Source: Taenia hydatigena
Taxonomy: Eukaryota > Platyhelminthes > Cestoda > Cyclophyllidea > Taeniidae
DNA length: 64,000 nucleotides
Assembly: GCA_036345935.2 (NCBI GenBank)
Contig: JADWOT020000010.1
Coordinates: forward strand, 1,684,309-1,748,308
Direction of reading: 5' to 3'
The translations under genes and the position numbers were made by a program. The notes beneath the pieces were generated by a model that was given only the letters and a program-made list of their open reading frames with translations, was not told the origin of the DNA and searched no databases. Below, in pieces: positions 48,276 through 62,700 of this stretch; the stretch's first letter is position 1, and every line of letters starts with the position of its first letter.

Positions 48276-51200
48276 GTAGTGCGTTCACAGCGTATCCGCT
48301 GGCCAACCAGCTCTCACGTCACGTCCTCACGTGCCTTTATTCAAAGATGTGTTTTCCATTTAGAATTAGTAACCATGTTTAAAAATTGTGGTTAGAAGAT
48401 GAATTCTACACCAAAGTTACTGAGCACGACTATTTTGCATAATTCACACTGAATATAACTAGTTGCCTAAGCGTGTGCGCTTGCACACAATCCTCTGAGT
48501 AAAATACCAGTTGATGGGTTTAATGCCTTCCACACGCTTCACCCACCCATATCTAACTCCTTCGCACTGCCGCAATTAGCCGCATGAGCGTTAACTGCGT
48601 TTATGGTTTCCTACATGTTGCAAGATAGCGTCGAAGTGTCCTCATGGCGAATTCCCGCACGAACGTTAAGATGTAATATGCAATTGGATATCATGGTGTT
48701 CTTAATGGCCTCTAATTCCTATTTGGTTCTGTGTGGCATCAAACAATATTTTCACTAAGTAGAAGCACAATCAAACTTAGAATTTCAACTGTCTCTCCAC
48801 CTCTAAAGTAGAGCTAAATCATCTTTTTCACCCTCCCAATCCAGGCCTGATAAACTACGGCTAGTTACTCCTCCATTCAGATGTTTTAAGGAGTGAATGG
48901 TGGTTTTTCTACTGACCCGTGTTAGCAGGCGTTCTCGCCATAGCCTATGGAGTTTTCTGCCTTGCAGAGACCCCAAAATAGGCAATCGAGATATGTTAGG
49001 AGAATGAGAGATGATGTCTGCATAAACGTCTCAACTGCCATTCCTTGCTACTTCGGTGGAGGGTGGCAATCACCTCAAATATCTGTAAAGCCATGCCTGT
49101 CACGTGTATGAAGTCCAAGAATTAATAAACACAACCAATATACTTATTCTTTTGTCACTGATGCAAGTCACCTCTATTCACTCGATGAAGAAACGACCAT
49201 AGAACTCAATTCGACACATCATTAATGCTTTCGGAACTCAATTTTGCCAGCTAGATTTGTTTTTTCTCCTGACATTTCTGCCTAACAGGAACTACATGAA
49301 CTAACCGTCTTCTATCACAATACACCTTTTGGCACCTAATTATAGGCAAAGAAAGTCAGCATGTAAGTTTGCCACCTAGTTCCATCCTACCTATCTGTGC
49401 ACTTTGTTGCACTCTCACTTTATTCCTCCGATGCATTGTTTTGTATTCGTCCACATTTCCACCCCTCATCTGTTCACACACGTCCGCACAAATCATTGTT
49501 ATTATCCATTATAGACAACTCGTGGCAATTTTTGCTTGTCTGTCTGCTTTTTACAAAGTCAGCTAGCCTCGCAAGCAAGTAATCTGCACTGCTTCTACTT
49601 TGTTTCATTGATTCCATACCATTCCGTCACTACATGGCTTGCTAACCCAGTTCTGCACCAATCAGCAATTGCGCTTCCGTCAATTCATTCCATGTACATC
49701 TATGATAATTTGCTGAAACAAATCATGGTCACTTGTTGAAATAAGCTTTAATGGATAGAAGTTCTGCAATCTTTTGCTCCTCTTTCTCTTAACTAAGTTC
49801 CACTAGATTTCCTCTTCAAAACATATCCGTAGCCTCTTCCGGCACTCCACGATCTGTTAGCCTTAAATTTTTGCATAGACATCCTTATGCAGAGTCGCAC
49901 GCGAAAGCAGAGCAAACGACAATGCGTATGCTGAATAAAGAGTCACCAAAAAGGTTGAGCAAGGGCAATGCAGGTTGATGAACTAAGCCTTTTTAAAGTG
50001 CATGTAAGAAGTGTTTGACGCGTTTCCATACTTTTCCAAAAAAATTTGACTAAGATTATTGACACTTCCCATGCCTGAGACATATGAGATTACCTTGACA
50101 TCAATTAATGTTAAAGTTAGTTTGACACGCGTCAACCACACTTATCCACCCCCACATACGTCAGTAAAAGCCACTTCGTCAGTCATGGTGGGTGCTCTTA
50201 TTGCGTCAACTGCAGTCTTAAATTGATCGCATTGCCAGAATCCTGTTCCGAAAACACCGCAGCAATTAGAAGCTCTACCACGTACGTTTGCGTACTTCAT
50301 CTACGTTCCCTGTCAAAAATAACTTTCATTTGGAGAATGTTTAATTGCGGTGGACCTGCTGACTTAATTGCTAACACACCACTTCTACTACGTGTTAACT
50401 ACTAAAGTAATTTTGAATGCAAGTGTCACCTACGCGTCAACTATCTATTCCTAACGCTAGCCACGCATCCTCGGAGACGTTCACACGATCTTGTGGTTAC
50501 AGATTTCTAAATGTGTCTGTCCTGCTTATGCTTATCGCCTAATCGCAGGCGGACCCCATTGAGCTGAAGACTTCTACAATGCGATTGAGGGAAGAAGTGA
50601 CTGCGCAAGAGGTCAGATCCCAATTTTTAGCCAGTCAATAAAGCAGAAGGGCAATAGTCTCCTGTTTTCTCCTCTGACGCTGTCCTACGCATAGCTGACT
50701 GTAAAAGCATCTAGTACTAGCAAATACACTCGGCTCTATTCAGCGCTTGATAATCAGGCCATGTGAAAAATCGTGCGACCACCAAAGAGACTGCACTAAT
50801 ACCGTGCCAACTTAGCACTTAGTGGTAAAAGACGGTAGCATTCTAAAGAAAGGGTTTGGAGTTCTTGAGCAAAGAAATGCCGTTCGAATTAGCAGTGTAT
50901 TTTTTAGGTTGGACTGTCACGGAGGACCGAATGGACCGAATCTCTATTGCGATGCACATCCATGTGTATGCTGAAAATTTCGATAGCGGCTGAGCGTAAA
51001 ACTTGAGACTCTAAAAAGATGTGGTTGCGAGACATGCAAAAGCACTTTTTGTGCTACAGCGTTGCCAACTTCTACTTATTTGCAATCTATATAAAAGAAG
51101 TCGCTGGTGCGAAAAGGGACTCACATTCACCAACAACAAAAGGGAAGTTGGATGCAAACTCATAGGTTACTTTCTATTGATCCCATAATCAGGCTGCTTT

Positions 51201-51413
51201 CTCGTCTAGCATGGAGATACTAGACACCTCTTACCAATAAATCCATCTACAAGTTTAATATCATCTTGTGATAGACGAACCATAACGCCTTACCTTGTCG
51301 CCATTTCACCGCATTTGCTAATAGCATAAATTGCAGCGCAAATTTGTATGTAAGTAAATACGCTTGCAGACGTATACTTATAATAGTAGCAGTAATATCT
51401 ATATATGCACGAA
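48276..51413. other. gene-poor stretch
   Basis: No supportable gene or repeat family. Pyrimidine-rich sequence at 49380-49480 gives several overlapping open frames without homology. Confidence 0.45.
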
Positions 51414-51436
51414 AATATATATATATATATATATAT
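51414..51436. repeat. AT dinucleotide microsatellite
   Basis: An uninterrupted run of alternating A and T of about 23 bases. Confidence 0.9.
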
Positions 51437-51869
51437 ACGAACCTGATTTAAGCTCGCATTGAATGAATCAAAATTTTATATCTGATGAGTAAAAGGCAGA
51501 GAAGAAGGACCGAGCAAAACAAGTATCGCTGCAGAATTTCGCATTTCATGAATTCGTAGAACATGATTTCCTCTTTATAAGAGCAAAGCTCGACTTCCTT
51601 TGCCTTCCTATTAGTCCGTTTGTGGTAGTGCCTGAAGCTATGTTAATATTAAGTACGCAGCATGTAAATCGTCACTAAGGTAGTCCCAAGGCAGTTCTAG
51701 GTCGACATTTGAAACAAATGTTAGAATAATGCCTGATCGTCCGCCTCTTGACCACCTCATCAGAGGATAATTCGTGAATTATTTTGCTTTTCTCCGCAAT
51801 CTCCAATAAATGCTGATTGTTTCCCGAGAGACCTTGCCACTATAGTTAATTAAAGGAATTCACGTGCAG
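51437..51869. other. no feature seen
   Basis: Unassigned AT-rich sequence. Its end forms the weak acceptor side of the next segment. Confidence 0.5.
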
Positions 51870-51934
51870 AGCATTGATTGTTTGACTGCTGGCTTCCATT
51901 GCAATCACTTGATGGACCACATTGTCTGTGCTGG
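51870..51934 (+). CDS. small exon candidate, Cys/His pattern
   Basis: This 65-bp segment lies between AG (CACGTGCAG) and a GG/GTAAGC donor. It reads SIDCLTAGFHCNHLMDHIVC then AG. The C-x(6)-C-x(8)-C pattern with interspersed His suggests a metal-binding or disulfide-rich piece, but it is too short to identify. Confidence 0.2.
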
Positions 51935-54900
51935 GTAAGCCGGCCTTTAAGCCCACCGGTGGCCTCCGATTCCTTTCTACTTGTTAGTCATGCATATTTA
52001 ATAGCTCTTTTGTTTCCTTTCCTCCATTAAAAAGCCTCGTGGTGTTGACAGCGGAAAATAAACCTAGCTTTAGGGGATCTCCAATCTGACTCATGTCCCT
52101 TATTACATGCTTTAGCGGTAAGGAAAAAGTGAATGTGATACAGATGAAAGAATTGCTGGCACCCCACTAGAAGCCACACAACACACGAGTCATCCAGTAA
52201 AGTTTTGTTTTAAAGCATTTCTTAACCTACATGCATAAAGACGTCAACAATGTGAGCATGCGCTAAACTCTGTCATTACGGAGCTCTGTCAATTACCGCA
52301 ATCTCATTCTAGGCTCTACATTTAGGACGGTGTTCCAACATCTACCTGTAGACACACTAAGTGGGCAGTATAACTATCTACCTCGGAACAAACCTGACCT
52401 TCTGCAGTCGTAGAAAAACTTACTTGCAATTCTTTGACAATATGTACCTGCAGTCTGAAACACAAGAATTTAGTTGTTAACAGTGCTCACTACTTCACCG
52501 TTAGTATTCTAGTCTTTTATTATACAACTAAAGTACTGTAAAAGTTTTTGTGAGAGGGGCTTAACTCAATCCAATATACTGCCATTTTGCACTTTCCACC
52601 CAGCTCTATGTTTGCAATTATTGCCGCCCATTGGGATCGCGAATGGGTGTGCCTCATTTATAGTGCGCTTCGGTTCTGACTCTTCCGCGCCGGTCGATCG
52701 ACGGTGGCAAAGTTAGTTCTCTGACCTATGGATCTTCTGGGAAAATATTAAAACTATATGCACACTTATGCTAAATTGACTAAAATGTGTGTGTAACCAT
52801 TCGGCTGGCTCTTCGCACGAAACATCGCAAATGCTGCGATTAGATCCTTTGGCCAGCAAAGATGAGTTGCCTTACTTCTTGATGCTCAACTTGTAAAATT
52901 CAGATGCGATGATATGGATTGAAACTGTATTAAATTTGCGGTAATTTGCTGCAAACCATTATATGAGGCGCCTATATCGTAGAAGCAGCATCAAATTATG
53001 GCGACAATCTACTGCATCCTTTTGCGCTGCGTGTTATATTTTGATTTACTAAATGAGGGTCGCGGTAAGAATTCACAATTTGCTTAATAACACATTTCAA
53101 ATCGGTTTTTAGGAGTTTGAAATACCTGCTGCACTTCGTCAAGGATAATGCAGCAAGAAACGTGAGCGTGGTAAGGAGCGCAGACGAGCAACGAAGCCTG
53201 ATTTTAGTCTATACTTTGTAACAGATTTTAATGCATGCACATTTTGGTGCGAAAACAGCCTACATTTGCTCGATTGCTGCAATAACATTGTTTTAAATGG
53301 TACTGCGCTGATTAGCAAGATCCATGCGGTGGCAGACTGCCCACATTGACCCGCCACGGCAGATTGAAGGTGTTCGCCATTGAGCAGTCAACATTCTGCT
53401 GTGACACAAATCAAATGAACCACTGCGCTGCTGTAGTAATCCACTGAGGTTCCCAATTAAAGAGCTCAGTAGAGTGCTGACACGTCACGACGGCAACATT
53501 GCTTGATGTTGCTTGATGTCATGTGCTTCAGAATTAAATTGCTTCAAGCAATAATGGATGATTTGATTCTTGTAATGAACAGTAGAAACTGCATTAGTTG
53601 CAAAAGATAACATATTGCTGCCCCATCTATGAAAGAATTTGTATTTACACCATAAACAATCCTCTTCGTCCGATGCATTGAAAGCATAATTGCAGATGCA
53701 GTTGCTGTTATGCAAACTATAAAAATTCACATCGACAATTAAATGCGAATTTAAATCCGTTTACTCCTGAATACACAGACTTGTCAGCGCTTTTATTCAT
53801 TTAAACTCAAGATCTCTCAGGAATTGTCGCAAATGTTTCCACAGTTTTATGCTTCTACACTTTGCAGCCTAGAAATTGTCGTACTCAAAGTCTTTTTAAA
53901 GCTGCCAAGCATCACGGTGGTATAGCAGAAAATGTATAGACGCTTGAATGCGTGGAGCAGCCAAAGTTGGCTAAAATTTAGGCTGGCCAACAGAATCGCC
54001 ATCTGCTCCTGTAATCCACCGTAGAATTAATCCAACTATCATGGCACTACATTAATCCATACTATTTTATTCCTTCTAATAATCTTTCTAAATAACAGTG
54101 TTTTAACAACGCACAACGCAATTTGCCAATCATCATTAGCCTTATTGTGAAGCCATTTGACTGGATTTTGATGCCTTGGCATGACCTTAGATTACATTAA
54201 AACCCCAGGTCATGTAAACGTGACTCTGACTACTGTTTCCCTCTTTTCTCCCCTCTTCTCATTTGACATCAAATTTGCTTAAAGTCCCGACCCAGCACGA
54301 AGCCCTATTTTGCGTAGGACTAGAAGACGATGTCAGGAGTGATAGCGCGTCACCAGGTGTCGAAGGTGTCAGTGAGGTCGTCTTCCCTAGCCCTTTGATC
54401 CTCTGCACTAACTAACATGGGCTCAGGCTACTTTATTGCAGCGCCATCACATATTTAATGGATAATGCCTGAACCGATGTACACATCACGCTTTCATCAG
54501 CATCCCCTTACATCCTGGCATAAACCATCTTGCCATGATCGGGCCCGACACAGAGTTAAGAAGCGCGCTTACGATGAAGGAACTGTTGGTGCAGAGAACA
54601 GTGCTGGTCCTGTCCCATCAGGCACAGTAGCCAAACAATTGGGCAGTAACGTTGCCGGTTCCCTGTTAATTTTCTTTGATTCTTTGAGAACAACATCGAT
54701 GTGCATTCGTCTTTGCAGCATCACTGTTTCCATATGTCTTCCATTTCGCGACCATTAGCCAGTAAATGCTGGTCAGCGTCGCTCTCCATCTTGATCGATT
54801 TGTCACAACGATGGGGCAGCATCTCGATGACAAGTCATTATAGAGTCACGAGATGGCAGACAATCCGCTGAGTGTTGTAGAGCAGTATCCATATATCACG

Positions 54901-55424
54901 GTTATTTAATTTCCCATTTGTACTGACAAGTATTCGTGTTACAACATGGTGGTGGTAAAGACCATTGAGATAGTTCTCAAGTGCCATTTCTAGTCCATCT
55001 AGTATATTCCTTGTTCATTCATCTCTATCTTTGAGCCCTGGGTTGGATGTATAGTGAAATAGTCTAAATTCATTATGATTCGTTCCTTATTATGTGCTTG
55101 CTGATCCCAATTTTGAAGTGCTACCTCATGTATCGTTGGTCGAAGTAGTAATGCAACACAGAACATGGCGACACTTATGGAATAATAGAAAAATGTCTCA
55201 TTTCTGTCCGATAGGGCACAGTATCTGTACAAAGAATTAAAAACGCTACACATATCCTAGAAATATACATTTCATCATGGAAAACATCGTCATTTTGCAC
55301 ACATTTTGATAGATAAAAATGACTAACGTCGACTTGCAGGATGAAGAGCATTGTCTTCATCCGTCCTCTACATTCCTGTCGTACACTGGCATGTGGGTGT
55401 TACCCCATAGCACTATCATTTCTC
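51935..55424. other. gene-poor stretch
   Basis: About 3.5 kb without supportable features. The frame at 54465-54758 (+, 97 codons) has moderately coding-like composition but no homology or splice context. The frame at 53139-53357 (minus) is likely chance. Confidence 0.4.
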
Positions 55425-57400
55425 GTTGAGATCTTTCAGTGGACAAGAATTTGACTTTATTTTAACAACGTCTCAACATCAAGCTGGTGTTTGATTCGCT
55501 AAACCAACAAGCTCTTACGGCATCAATCGAAGAATTAATCTTATCATTAGTGGAAGTACAAGTGCGCAAATCTTCGTCAGTGCTCGTAGTTTTGGTTGGA
55601 AACGAATCTGCACCTCGCCTTCATCCTCTTCCTCGAAATGCCTAGCCAGTTATTCAGCTGTAACAAGGCGCAGCCAAAGTTGTTTCATAAAAGCAGTCAG
55701 TTATTAGGGTATGATTGAACTTGGACATCTACCGCTGTACTGCGTATCCGTAAAAAAAGACGAAAGTTAAGTCGACAAATAACAAAGAAAGAAGTTTATT
55801 CTACATGGCTCAGGCAGAAGCCAATCATGGTGTGGTCTCCGAGGCCGGTCCCTATTAGCCCGAGAAGCTATATTGTACTTGTTCAAGAAAATGCACCTCC
55901 ATAGCCATTGTCGTTCAAGGAATGCGAATCTCGTGACGATACGCACTGCATCTGCCACCGATACCATTGATAAGGATAAGGAAGTGCGCTCCGAACTTAC
56001 ATAGCCATCATCACTTTGCCTCGTACTTAATGCCACCAAAGCCGTCGACGAACATACTTGTTGGTTCATATCAACCCCCACAAGGAAGTAAAGGACGAAA
56101 CAGAGGGGACAAACTCCTTGCCCTTCTACATGGGTGCCCTCGTTTGTCTTTTCGCGTCAAATGTGAAGCGCTGCTTGATGAGCACAGAACGTCATAGGTT
56201 GATTCCGCTATTGTAGTGCCAACATGCGCTGTACATGGCACTATTAAAGTGGAAAAGGCAATCCACAATACTTTTTGCTTCGGCCGTTGCACACCTGTAA
56301 AGGGTGCGCATAGTGGATGAGAGCATTCTTCGGTGGTGAGATGGTGGTATTTGGCCCGAAGCAAAGTGATGAGTGCCATGCATGTGCGGAGTGCACTTCC
56401 TTCCTGTGGCAGACGCGGTTCGCTTCGTCACGAGCTCCGCATTCGCTGTTGCAGTGTATTCATTCAAAATGACATTAAATCGATAAAAAATTAGGGAAAG
56501 ATAGGAAAATAAGAGGAATGCTAACTCAAGATATTTAGTTACATCGCTACACGAATGCCATCTACCAAAGCCTTGATCCTTTTTCCCTAGCTACCTATTC
56601 AAGCATAAATCTGACCCAAAGTATGCAAGAAATGACAGTAAAATACATGAGATGGCAAGTGAATAACACACCTCACGAACATCACTTCGCCGAAAATTTG
56701 ACGGGTCCGCGCGTGTGCAGCTGACATTTAAACACGAAAAGGATGCAAATTAAAATTGCAGATTGTATTTAGCAAACATTTGCTGTTGAATACATTGCTC
56801 CTTTGCTTGGGGGAATATGTCGCGCCAAGATATTTTACAAAATTAGTGCAAATATTGAATTATGATATCGCTCATTCAAACAGTTCCGTAAACGCATAGA
56901 TTATGGGAGCATTGTAAAATTCGAGCACCACAGTTTTACATGATAACGCATATCTCTTCGACCGTAGCACTAAGCATGAAAGAGAGAGCAGTACTGATTA
57001 CATTACTCATGGATACGAGCCGATCTAAAGACATTCACGTTTGTTTCATTCTAGCGATCATCGTGGGGCAATCACGCGCTGCTCAGCGAGTCAGTGACCG
57101 GTGCAATAAGATCTAGACTACCTTCAATATTCTTTGCTTCAAATGATTGCAAATACATTTATCTCTATTATTCGTGGCAAAATTTTAAATTTGAGTTCCA
57201 GTTATTTGGTCATTCGAAAAAGTCTCGTCACTTCACAGTGATGACAAGTATTTGCATGGAGGCAAGCACTATGAACGGAGTGCAATTAAGCCGCTGCTCT
57301 CAGTGCAACTATTTTTCATCCATTGCATGATAACCAAAGGAGACTCGGGATTGTTGCCAATGGAAACAAGTGCTTAGCCTAACTGCTATTAGACTGGTGT
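55425..57400 (+). repeat. dispersed repeat R2, copy B (~2 kb)
   Basis: Direct-orientation partner of 33960-35950. A frame at 55967-56197 (+) inside it, reading GSYQPPQGSKGRNRGD, is not kept in copy A, so there is no sign of conserved coding. Confidence 0.8.
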
Positions 57401-58225
57401 CGACTATCCTTGAGTAAACGAAGAGTCGTTTGGGTACAGAGCCATCATGTTACGCTTCTCTTTCTCTTTGTGCTATAAGCCATCATATCTGATTCAAGGA
57501 AAGTCGATTCAATGCACAGAAGGCTGTATAGCTCTTAGCGCAGCAAAATGATTTTATTGCAGAATCCATGTTTCCCGTAGAAAAGTCGTTAAAAACCAAT
57601 CAAATTCACCATTAAATCTGCTAATTTACTCAAAAATGCTTTTTAATACAACTTGAATTGCCAACGTTTCAGTGAAATATATGCCTGCAGAAAATCGAAA
57701 TTTTTCAATTGAACAACACAAAAATTACATGTTGTTATTTAAACTACTTTTGCTTTGCGCTTTTACACCTTAAAGTATAGCACGTATGCACGAATGGATT
57801 GTTAATATTTAATGCCGATTCTCTCCTTTGTGCGCAGCTTGTTAATTGTTTGTCTCACACAAGTGAGAATATTAGTTCAGGAGAGTATAAAATCGCTACG
57901 TTTTTGCATTTGATCAGCAAACGACTGCAAGTTTGTCTCCTTTCTGAAAGGCCAATTTCGAGCTATAAACGGCATAAACTTTTGAAGTGAACTAAGTGGA
58001 TACTTCTTTTCTTATCCTCACAACTTTTGACTAATTTATGCAATACTTGATATGCTATCATCAACACAAGTGGAAAATGGTTATCCTGTTACTTCTTAAT
58101 GCATTCACCAATAAGGAATATGGAGGTGACTTTTGAGGAAGTTTTTAGACAATTCAGCAGATTGACGGCACTAAGGACGGTCTAGGCACTGTAAGGTAAA
58201 GTATTCATCTATCGTACTTTTCTAG
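57401..58225. other. no feature seen
   Basis: AT-rich. Only the pyrimidine tract just before 58226 is notable, as an acceptor. Confidence 0.5.
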
Positions 58226-58491
58226 TCTCAAGAAAATTGCCACTTGGAAACGCGCTTCTCAAGACCGCATGCGTCTATGTAGAGCTGTGGATGCATATCC
58301 ACAGGTCCGGTATTAGCCCTCGTCCGTTTCTTGCTCAGAGATCAGTCGAATTGAGTGAGGCGCTTGATACAGTTGTTCAAAAATCTCTCACCATTCAAAG
58401 GTTTACGTCAAATGGCATTGTTGTTGAATCTGAGCTAATAATATTAGCAGATTTCGATTACGTAGCAACGGTAGCTATTAAGTTGGTCTAG
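58226..58491 (+). CDS. possible terminal exon, unknown protein
   Basis: A good acceptor (ATCGTACTTTTCTAG ending at 58225) opens an 88-codon frame that ends in TAG at 58489-58491. It reads LPLGNALLKTACVYVELWMH, RSVELSEALDTVVQKSLTIQ and ELIILADFDYVATVAIKLV. The alternation of charged and hydrophobic residues and the lack of stops over 266 bases are better than most frames nearby. No family was recognised and no upstream exon was matched. Alternative: a chance open frame. Confidence 0.35.
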
Positions 58492-61479
58492 TAGTCTACA
58501 AGTACTCGTGAAGCGAGTGTGTTAATCAAGTCATTCTTAAAGCCGTGATTCTACAAACATTATATTAACCGAATTCGAAAGCCATTGAATTCAAGTGAGG
58601 GGTTGTGACACTTGGATGGTAGAATTAGAGTGAGCGGCTTGATTTGCCACCTCCTGCATGTTCTAGTCCTTCCAATGTTCCCTTCATCAGGTGTGAGTAG
58701 TCAGTCGACTCAATGCAGTTGTATTTGTTGATAAAGTTTTAAAACCGACGGTTGCACAGTGATGCCACTTATTGTCATTACTACAAGCAGAACGTAAATA
58801 GGAACTTAGGGGAGGGGGAAAGAAGGAATGCTGATGCTTAAAATGACAGAAGTACATCATGCGTTCGAAGGTGACGCTTCCGAGCTCAATGAGTTTGCCA
58901 CGGTTTCCCGCTTAGTCAAATTTAGAAGTCATGCCTCTTGAAAATGAGAGGATAACATTAAATCCAATGCGCAAATAAGATCTCTTCCTTTGTTTCATTT
59001 AGAAATTTTACTCGTGTCAAAAAGCGTTTGCATAGTATACATTTATGAGAATTTTCACAACTGTTTTTCTAGGATCTTTAAATGTCCAATGCGGGATCTA
59101 TTTACAGACCCTGGGATGAATTTCGTCAAGATTTTTGATCTAACAGAACCAAGTTGCCTTACGTGGCTAAAATGAAGGTGTAGGTTTTAATGAAAAGTTT
59201 GTTTGAGATTTTAGCTACAGTTCTTGCATTAATGCTTGTCGTAGGACAAGGAAGCATGACGAATTCCTCCAATAGCAGCTTGCAGTTGTTCCGCATTCTC
59301 ATGGATTATGGAATACGGGCAAATTTTTTTTTAGCTGATTAATCACATTCACGTAGTCGGAGTTGAGCTGCGGATTATTCTCATTTACGATCTCAAGCCC
59401 ATTCAAGACGCAAGCTCAAGAAAAGGTGAAGACAATTACGGTTGAGAAACGTGGAACGCAGGAGTGGAAAGTGATCACACACACTGCTTCAGCGTTAACT
59501 GGAACATCGGTCCCCAGCAGCTGACAGTGAGTGCGGAGCCTAAGCTGAAAGGATTCTTTAAGACCAAGGCCAATGAATAGACCACACATAACGGCTAAGA
59601 ATATTCGCCCACATTCGTGGATCTATTCCATGGCGGCTTCAAATGACTGGCTCGCACAGAATATGCACCACTAAGTGGAGCCATAAGTTCTGCTTAAGTC
59701 GATAATATACACGTACTAGAGATGGAGATTCCGAGGCAGGCCCATGGCATCGGGCCATAGATAACTATAAATCCGAAATGACTGACGCCATTTCCATTGA
59801 CCAATCTGAATTCTAGGCAACTTTAGCTTTACCAAGCGTTTTGAGAACTCGGCATTGCGCACAGGCTGCGCACTCAAAAAGCCATGCAGTGGTTTACGAA
59901 AGTTAGTTTCAACGAGACGTTTTCGCTTTCGGCCATCATGTCCCAACGCTTGCAGCAAAACACACTGATCATGCTTTTTCCTAAGGGATTTCTTGTACAC
60001 TGCAAGTTAATGCCATGTTTGTGGCAGAATCCTCACATTCTTGACTTAGGTTTGCTTAGACCGCACACTATCTTGACAAGTAAAGCCAAAGGAAACAGTA
60101 ACTACAGCATCTTTAGATACATGATTTAATATGATTGCAGCCAAGACCTACCTGCCAGATAGTCAATTCTATCATGGCTGTCAAATCATTGCGTTGTTTA
60201 AAAAAAAACAATTATGATTATTCGAATTGGCTCAATTCCTGCTCATATATATGGGTAATATTATCATATTTTATTATCTTCAACCCACTTCCACTTGCAA
60301 ATATGTGAATACGGTTTCCGCAAGAGGCATTTTCACTCCAAGCTTAGTACTGCCTTACAGATATTCACGATCTTAACGCAACTGGGGTATCTTGCTAATG
60401 TGAAATCAGTCCAAAAGTAAAGTCTGTAATCTTGGTATTGCGATTTCTACTTCAGAAATGAAGAAAAATAATTAGCAAGGACTATGTAACCTCCAAACGC
60501 CATGATAAGAATAATTACAAAAATCTAAATGACTGTTTACGAAAAGTTGAAGATTTCTTATCAATAAGCTATTTACAATCCGAACAAAACTGAGCATTTT
60601 TCAGAAAACAAAAGGGTCATCTCACTTCCAACTCCATTCTACACATCTCGACAGATGAGGTTTAACTTACCTAGCGCGAGTGTGGGAGGAATGTTTGGGG
60701 GACCAAATCTCTTCTTCTTCAGTGAAAGGCAAAACATAATCATCTATGCGAGTTCCATACAGGTGCAGCAAATCCAGTGTCCGATATTAATCGCAGACCT
60801 TGACTTACACATAGCACAATAAAGTTGCATAACATTTTGCCAATCTGATCAAATGATTGCCTTCTAATATTCGATATTTGATTACTTGACAAAAGAACTA
60901 CATTTGCAACCATGATCGCAACGCACCGTCAACAACTACTCAGTAGCTTTGATTTCAACTACTGAGTGATGTGCCTGAGAGGCTGAAATGCCTGGTGAAC
61001 GCGCAACAAAGTACTCGTTATTCGTGAGATTTGCCAATTTTGTGAGAGTCTCCTTAATAAAAAGCCACGAGCTGTGACATTTGACGACGTCTGAAGGAGA
61101 AACAGTCCAAAACACGGAGCCCGCAGGTCTTTAAGCCTGGAATTATCATAAAGGGTTTTACAGCTTACAAATAAATGGCTAGCAAACATGCACGTGTTTT
61201 GCATGGAGTAATAAAGACACACGCAGACTGAGACTGTGAAGCATGTGGATGCTTTTAAATTTAAATGGCGGAAAATCCAAGAGTGCTTAGCAAATTTAAA
61301 GCAATGACAGTTTGTTTTGAAGCAACGCCGCGTCAAACATTTGAACAAAAGACATTAAGTTTTAACAGTTTTTCTCTGTCCAGTAAACGCAGGTAGCAAA
61401 TGAATCACTAATACCCTTCTCGACAATGCAGGATTAAATAAGTCAAAATAAACCAAACCGGCACAAAAAGAAGAAGTAA
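58492..61479. other. gene-poor; exon-like pieces near 59.36-59.58 kb
   Basis: At 59360-59424 (+) an open piece after a TTTTTTTTAGC-rich tract reads GVELRIILIYDLKPIQDASS and ends at a possible GTGAAG donor. At about 59480-59580 a frame reads FSVNWNIGPQQLTVSAEPKL, then KGFFKTKANE and a stop. They do not join in phase. Frames at 59716-60000 and 60959-61348 (minus) lack support. Confidence 0.3.
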
Positions 61480-62700
61480 ATTGCTTTCATTGTCTCGAGA
61501 AGCCAAATCGGTGATAATTTGGCTTTACTTTATGATATCATGCAAAAATAGGCAAAACGTAGATGGATTTCTTTATATCGAGAGGCATAAATCGGAGCCA
61601 GAGAAAATAGCAATTAATATCATAACGTCGAGTTCCGTAATTGGAGCCACAGAAGAAGCAAATAAGTTTTAACTTTTCGGAAAGCTTAAAATGGAAGCGA
61701 AGAAAGATGAGCTATTTTACAATGCGAAAGCATGTAAAATGGAGCCGAACAAAGGAAACTAAAATTCATGATTATAAAACGCATGGTATCGAGCCGAAGG
61801 AGACTAAATTGCGTTCGCAAGTTCAAGATAGATAAAATAGGTTTCTGAAGGAGAAATAATTGATTCCTCGAATTTGAAATGCACGGAATTGAATAAACAA
61901 CGTCAAGATGGATGTAAATTTAGTCGAGTAAGGAAAAATTAATTTTATGGAGTTGAAAGTCTGCAAATGAGCCGATGGAGTCAAAATAATTTAGAAATGC
62001 TTAAAGGATGAAATGGAATTAAATGGATTAAATTTGATTCACAATGTCATAACACATTAAATACATTTGAAAGCAAAACTCTGCGGATGGGGAGAAAGAT
62101 ATTCTGCAATACGCAATGCACGAAATGGAGGCAAACGATGTTATTTTGATTTTTCAAAGGCGAAATGTATGAAGTTAATCCTATAAAGAAGGGAATTTCA
62201 CTGGATCGAAAATATTAAATGGAGCCGAAGCATGGGAAAATCATTTTATAATGCACAATGAAAGAATTTGGGCCTATTAGGACAAAATTGATTTCGTGGT
62301 GTCAAAAAGACAAAAATGGATAAGTTGGAGTAGAAATGGAGTTTGCAATGCGAAATGCACGTAATGAACCCGACTTAGACGTAATTGAATTCACAACGTC
62401 GAAGGGCGCAAAATGAAGCCGATCGATGCGAAACTGATTGTGCAATGTCAAATACTCTGGAATGGAGGTAAATGAGGAAAGATGGATTCTGCAACATGAA
62501 ATGTATGCAAGAGAGCCGACTGAAGTCAAATTCATTTCACCTTGCCAAAATCGCTGGCATGACTTGCAGACTATGCCAATGGCCCTGCAGCCCTTTTGTG
62601 TGTCTGCCGAATCTTCGCACCATTGTTGGAAGAGAAACAGCTTGACTTGATGTCGCTCCATGCATGACGAATCCTACCAATATTCTAGGTCTACATGGAA
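61480..62700 (-). repeat. decayed relative of the satellite
   Basis: Irregular recurrences of GGAGCCGAA-, AAATTGATTTCG-, ATGCGAAATGCACG- and CAAATTCATTTCACCTTGCC-like pieces resemble the reverse complement of the satellite core (GGAGCCAAATTGATTTCACC then AAGTCGCAATG). Units seem to recur about every 50-100 bp but are too diverged to count by eye. Orientation is opposite to the 21-kb array. Confidence 0.5.

Noticed and set aside
54465..54758. 97-codon open frame with coding-like composition
   Set aside because: No family, no splice signals and no counterpart elsewhere in the window.
59360..59580. Two exon-like pieces that might be joined across a ~67-bp intron (GTGAAG to TTCAG)
   Set aside because: The reading phases on the two sides do not match for the frames that look coding.
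60959..61348. 129-codon minus-strand open frame
   Set aside because: Low-information composition, no splice signals and no family resemblance.
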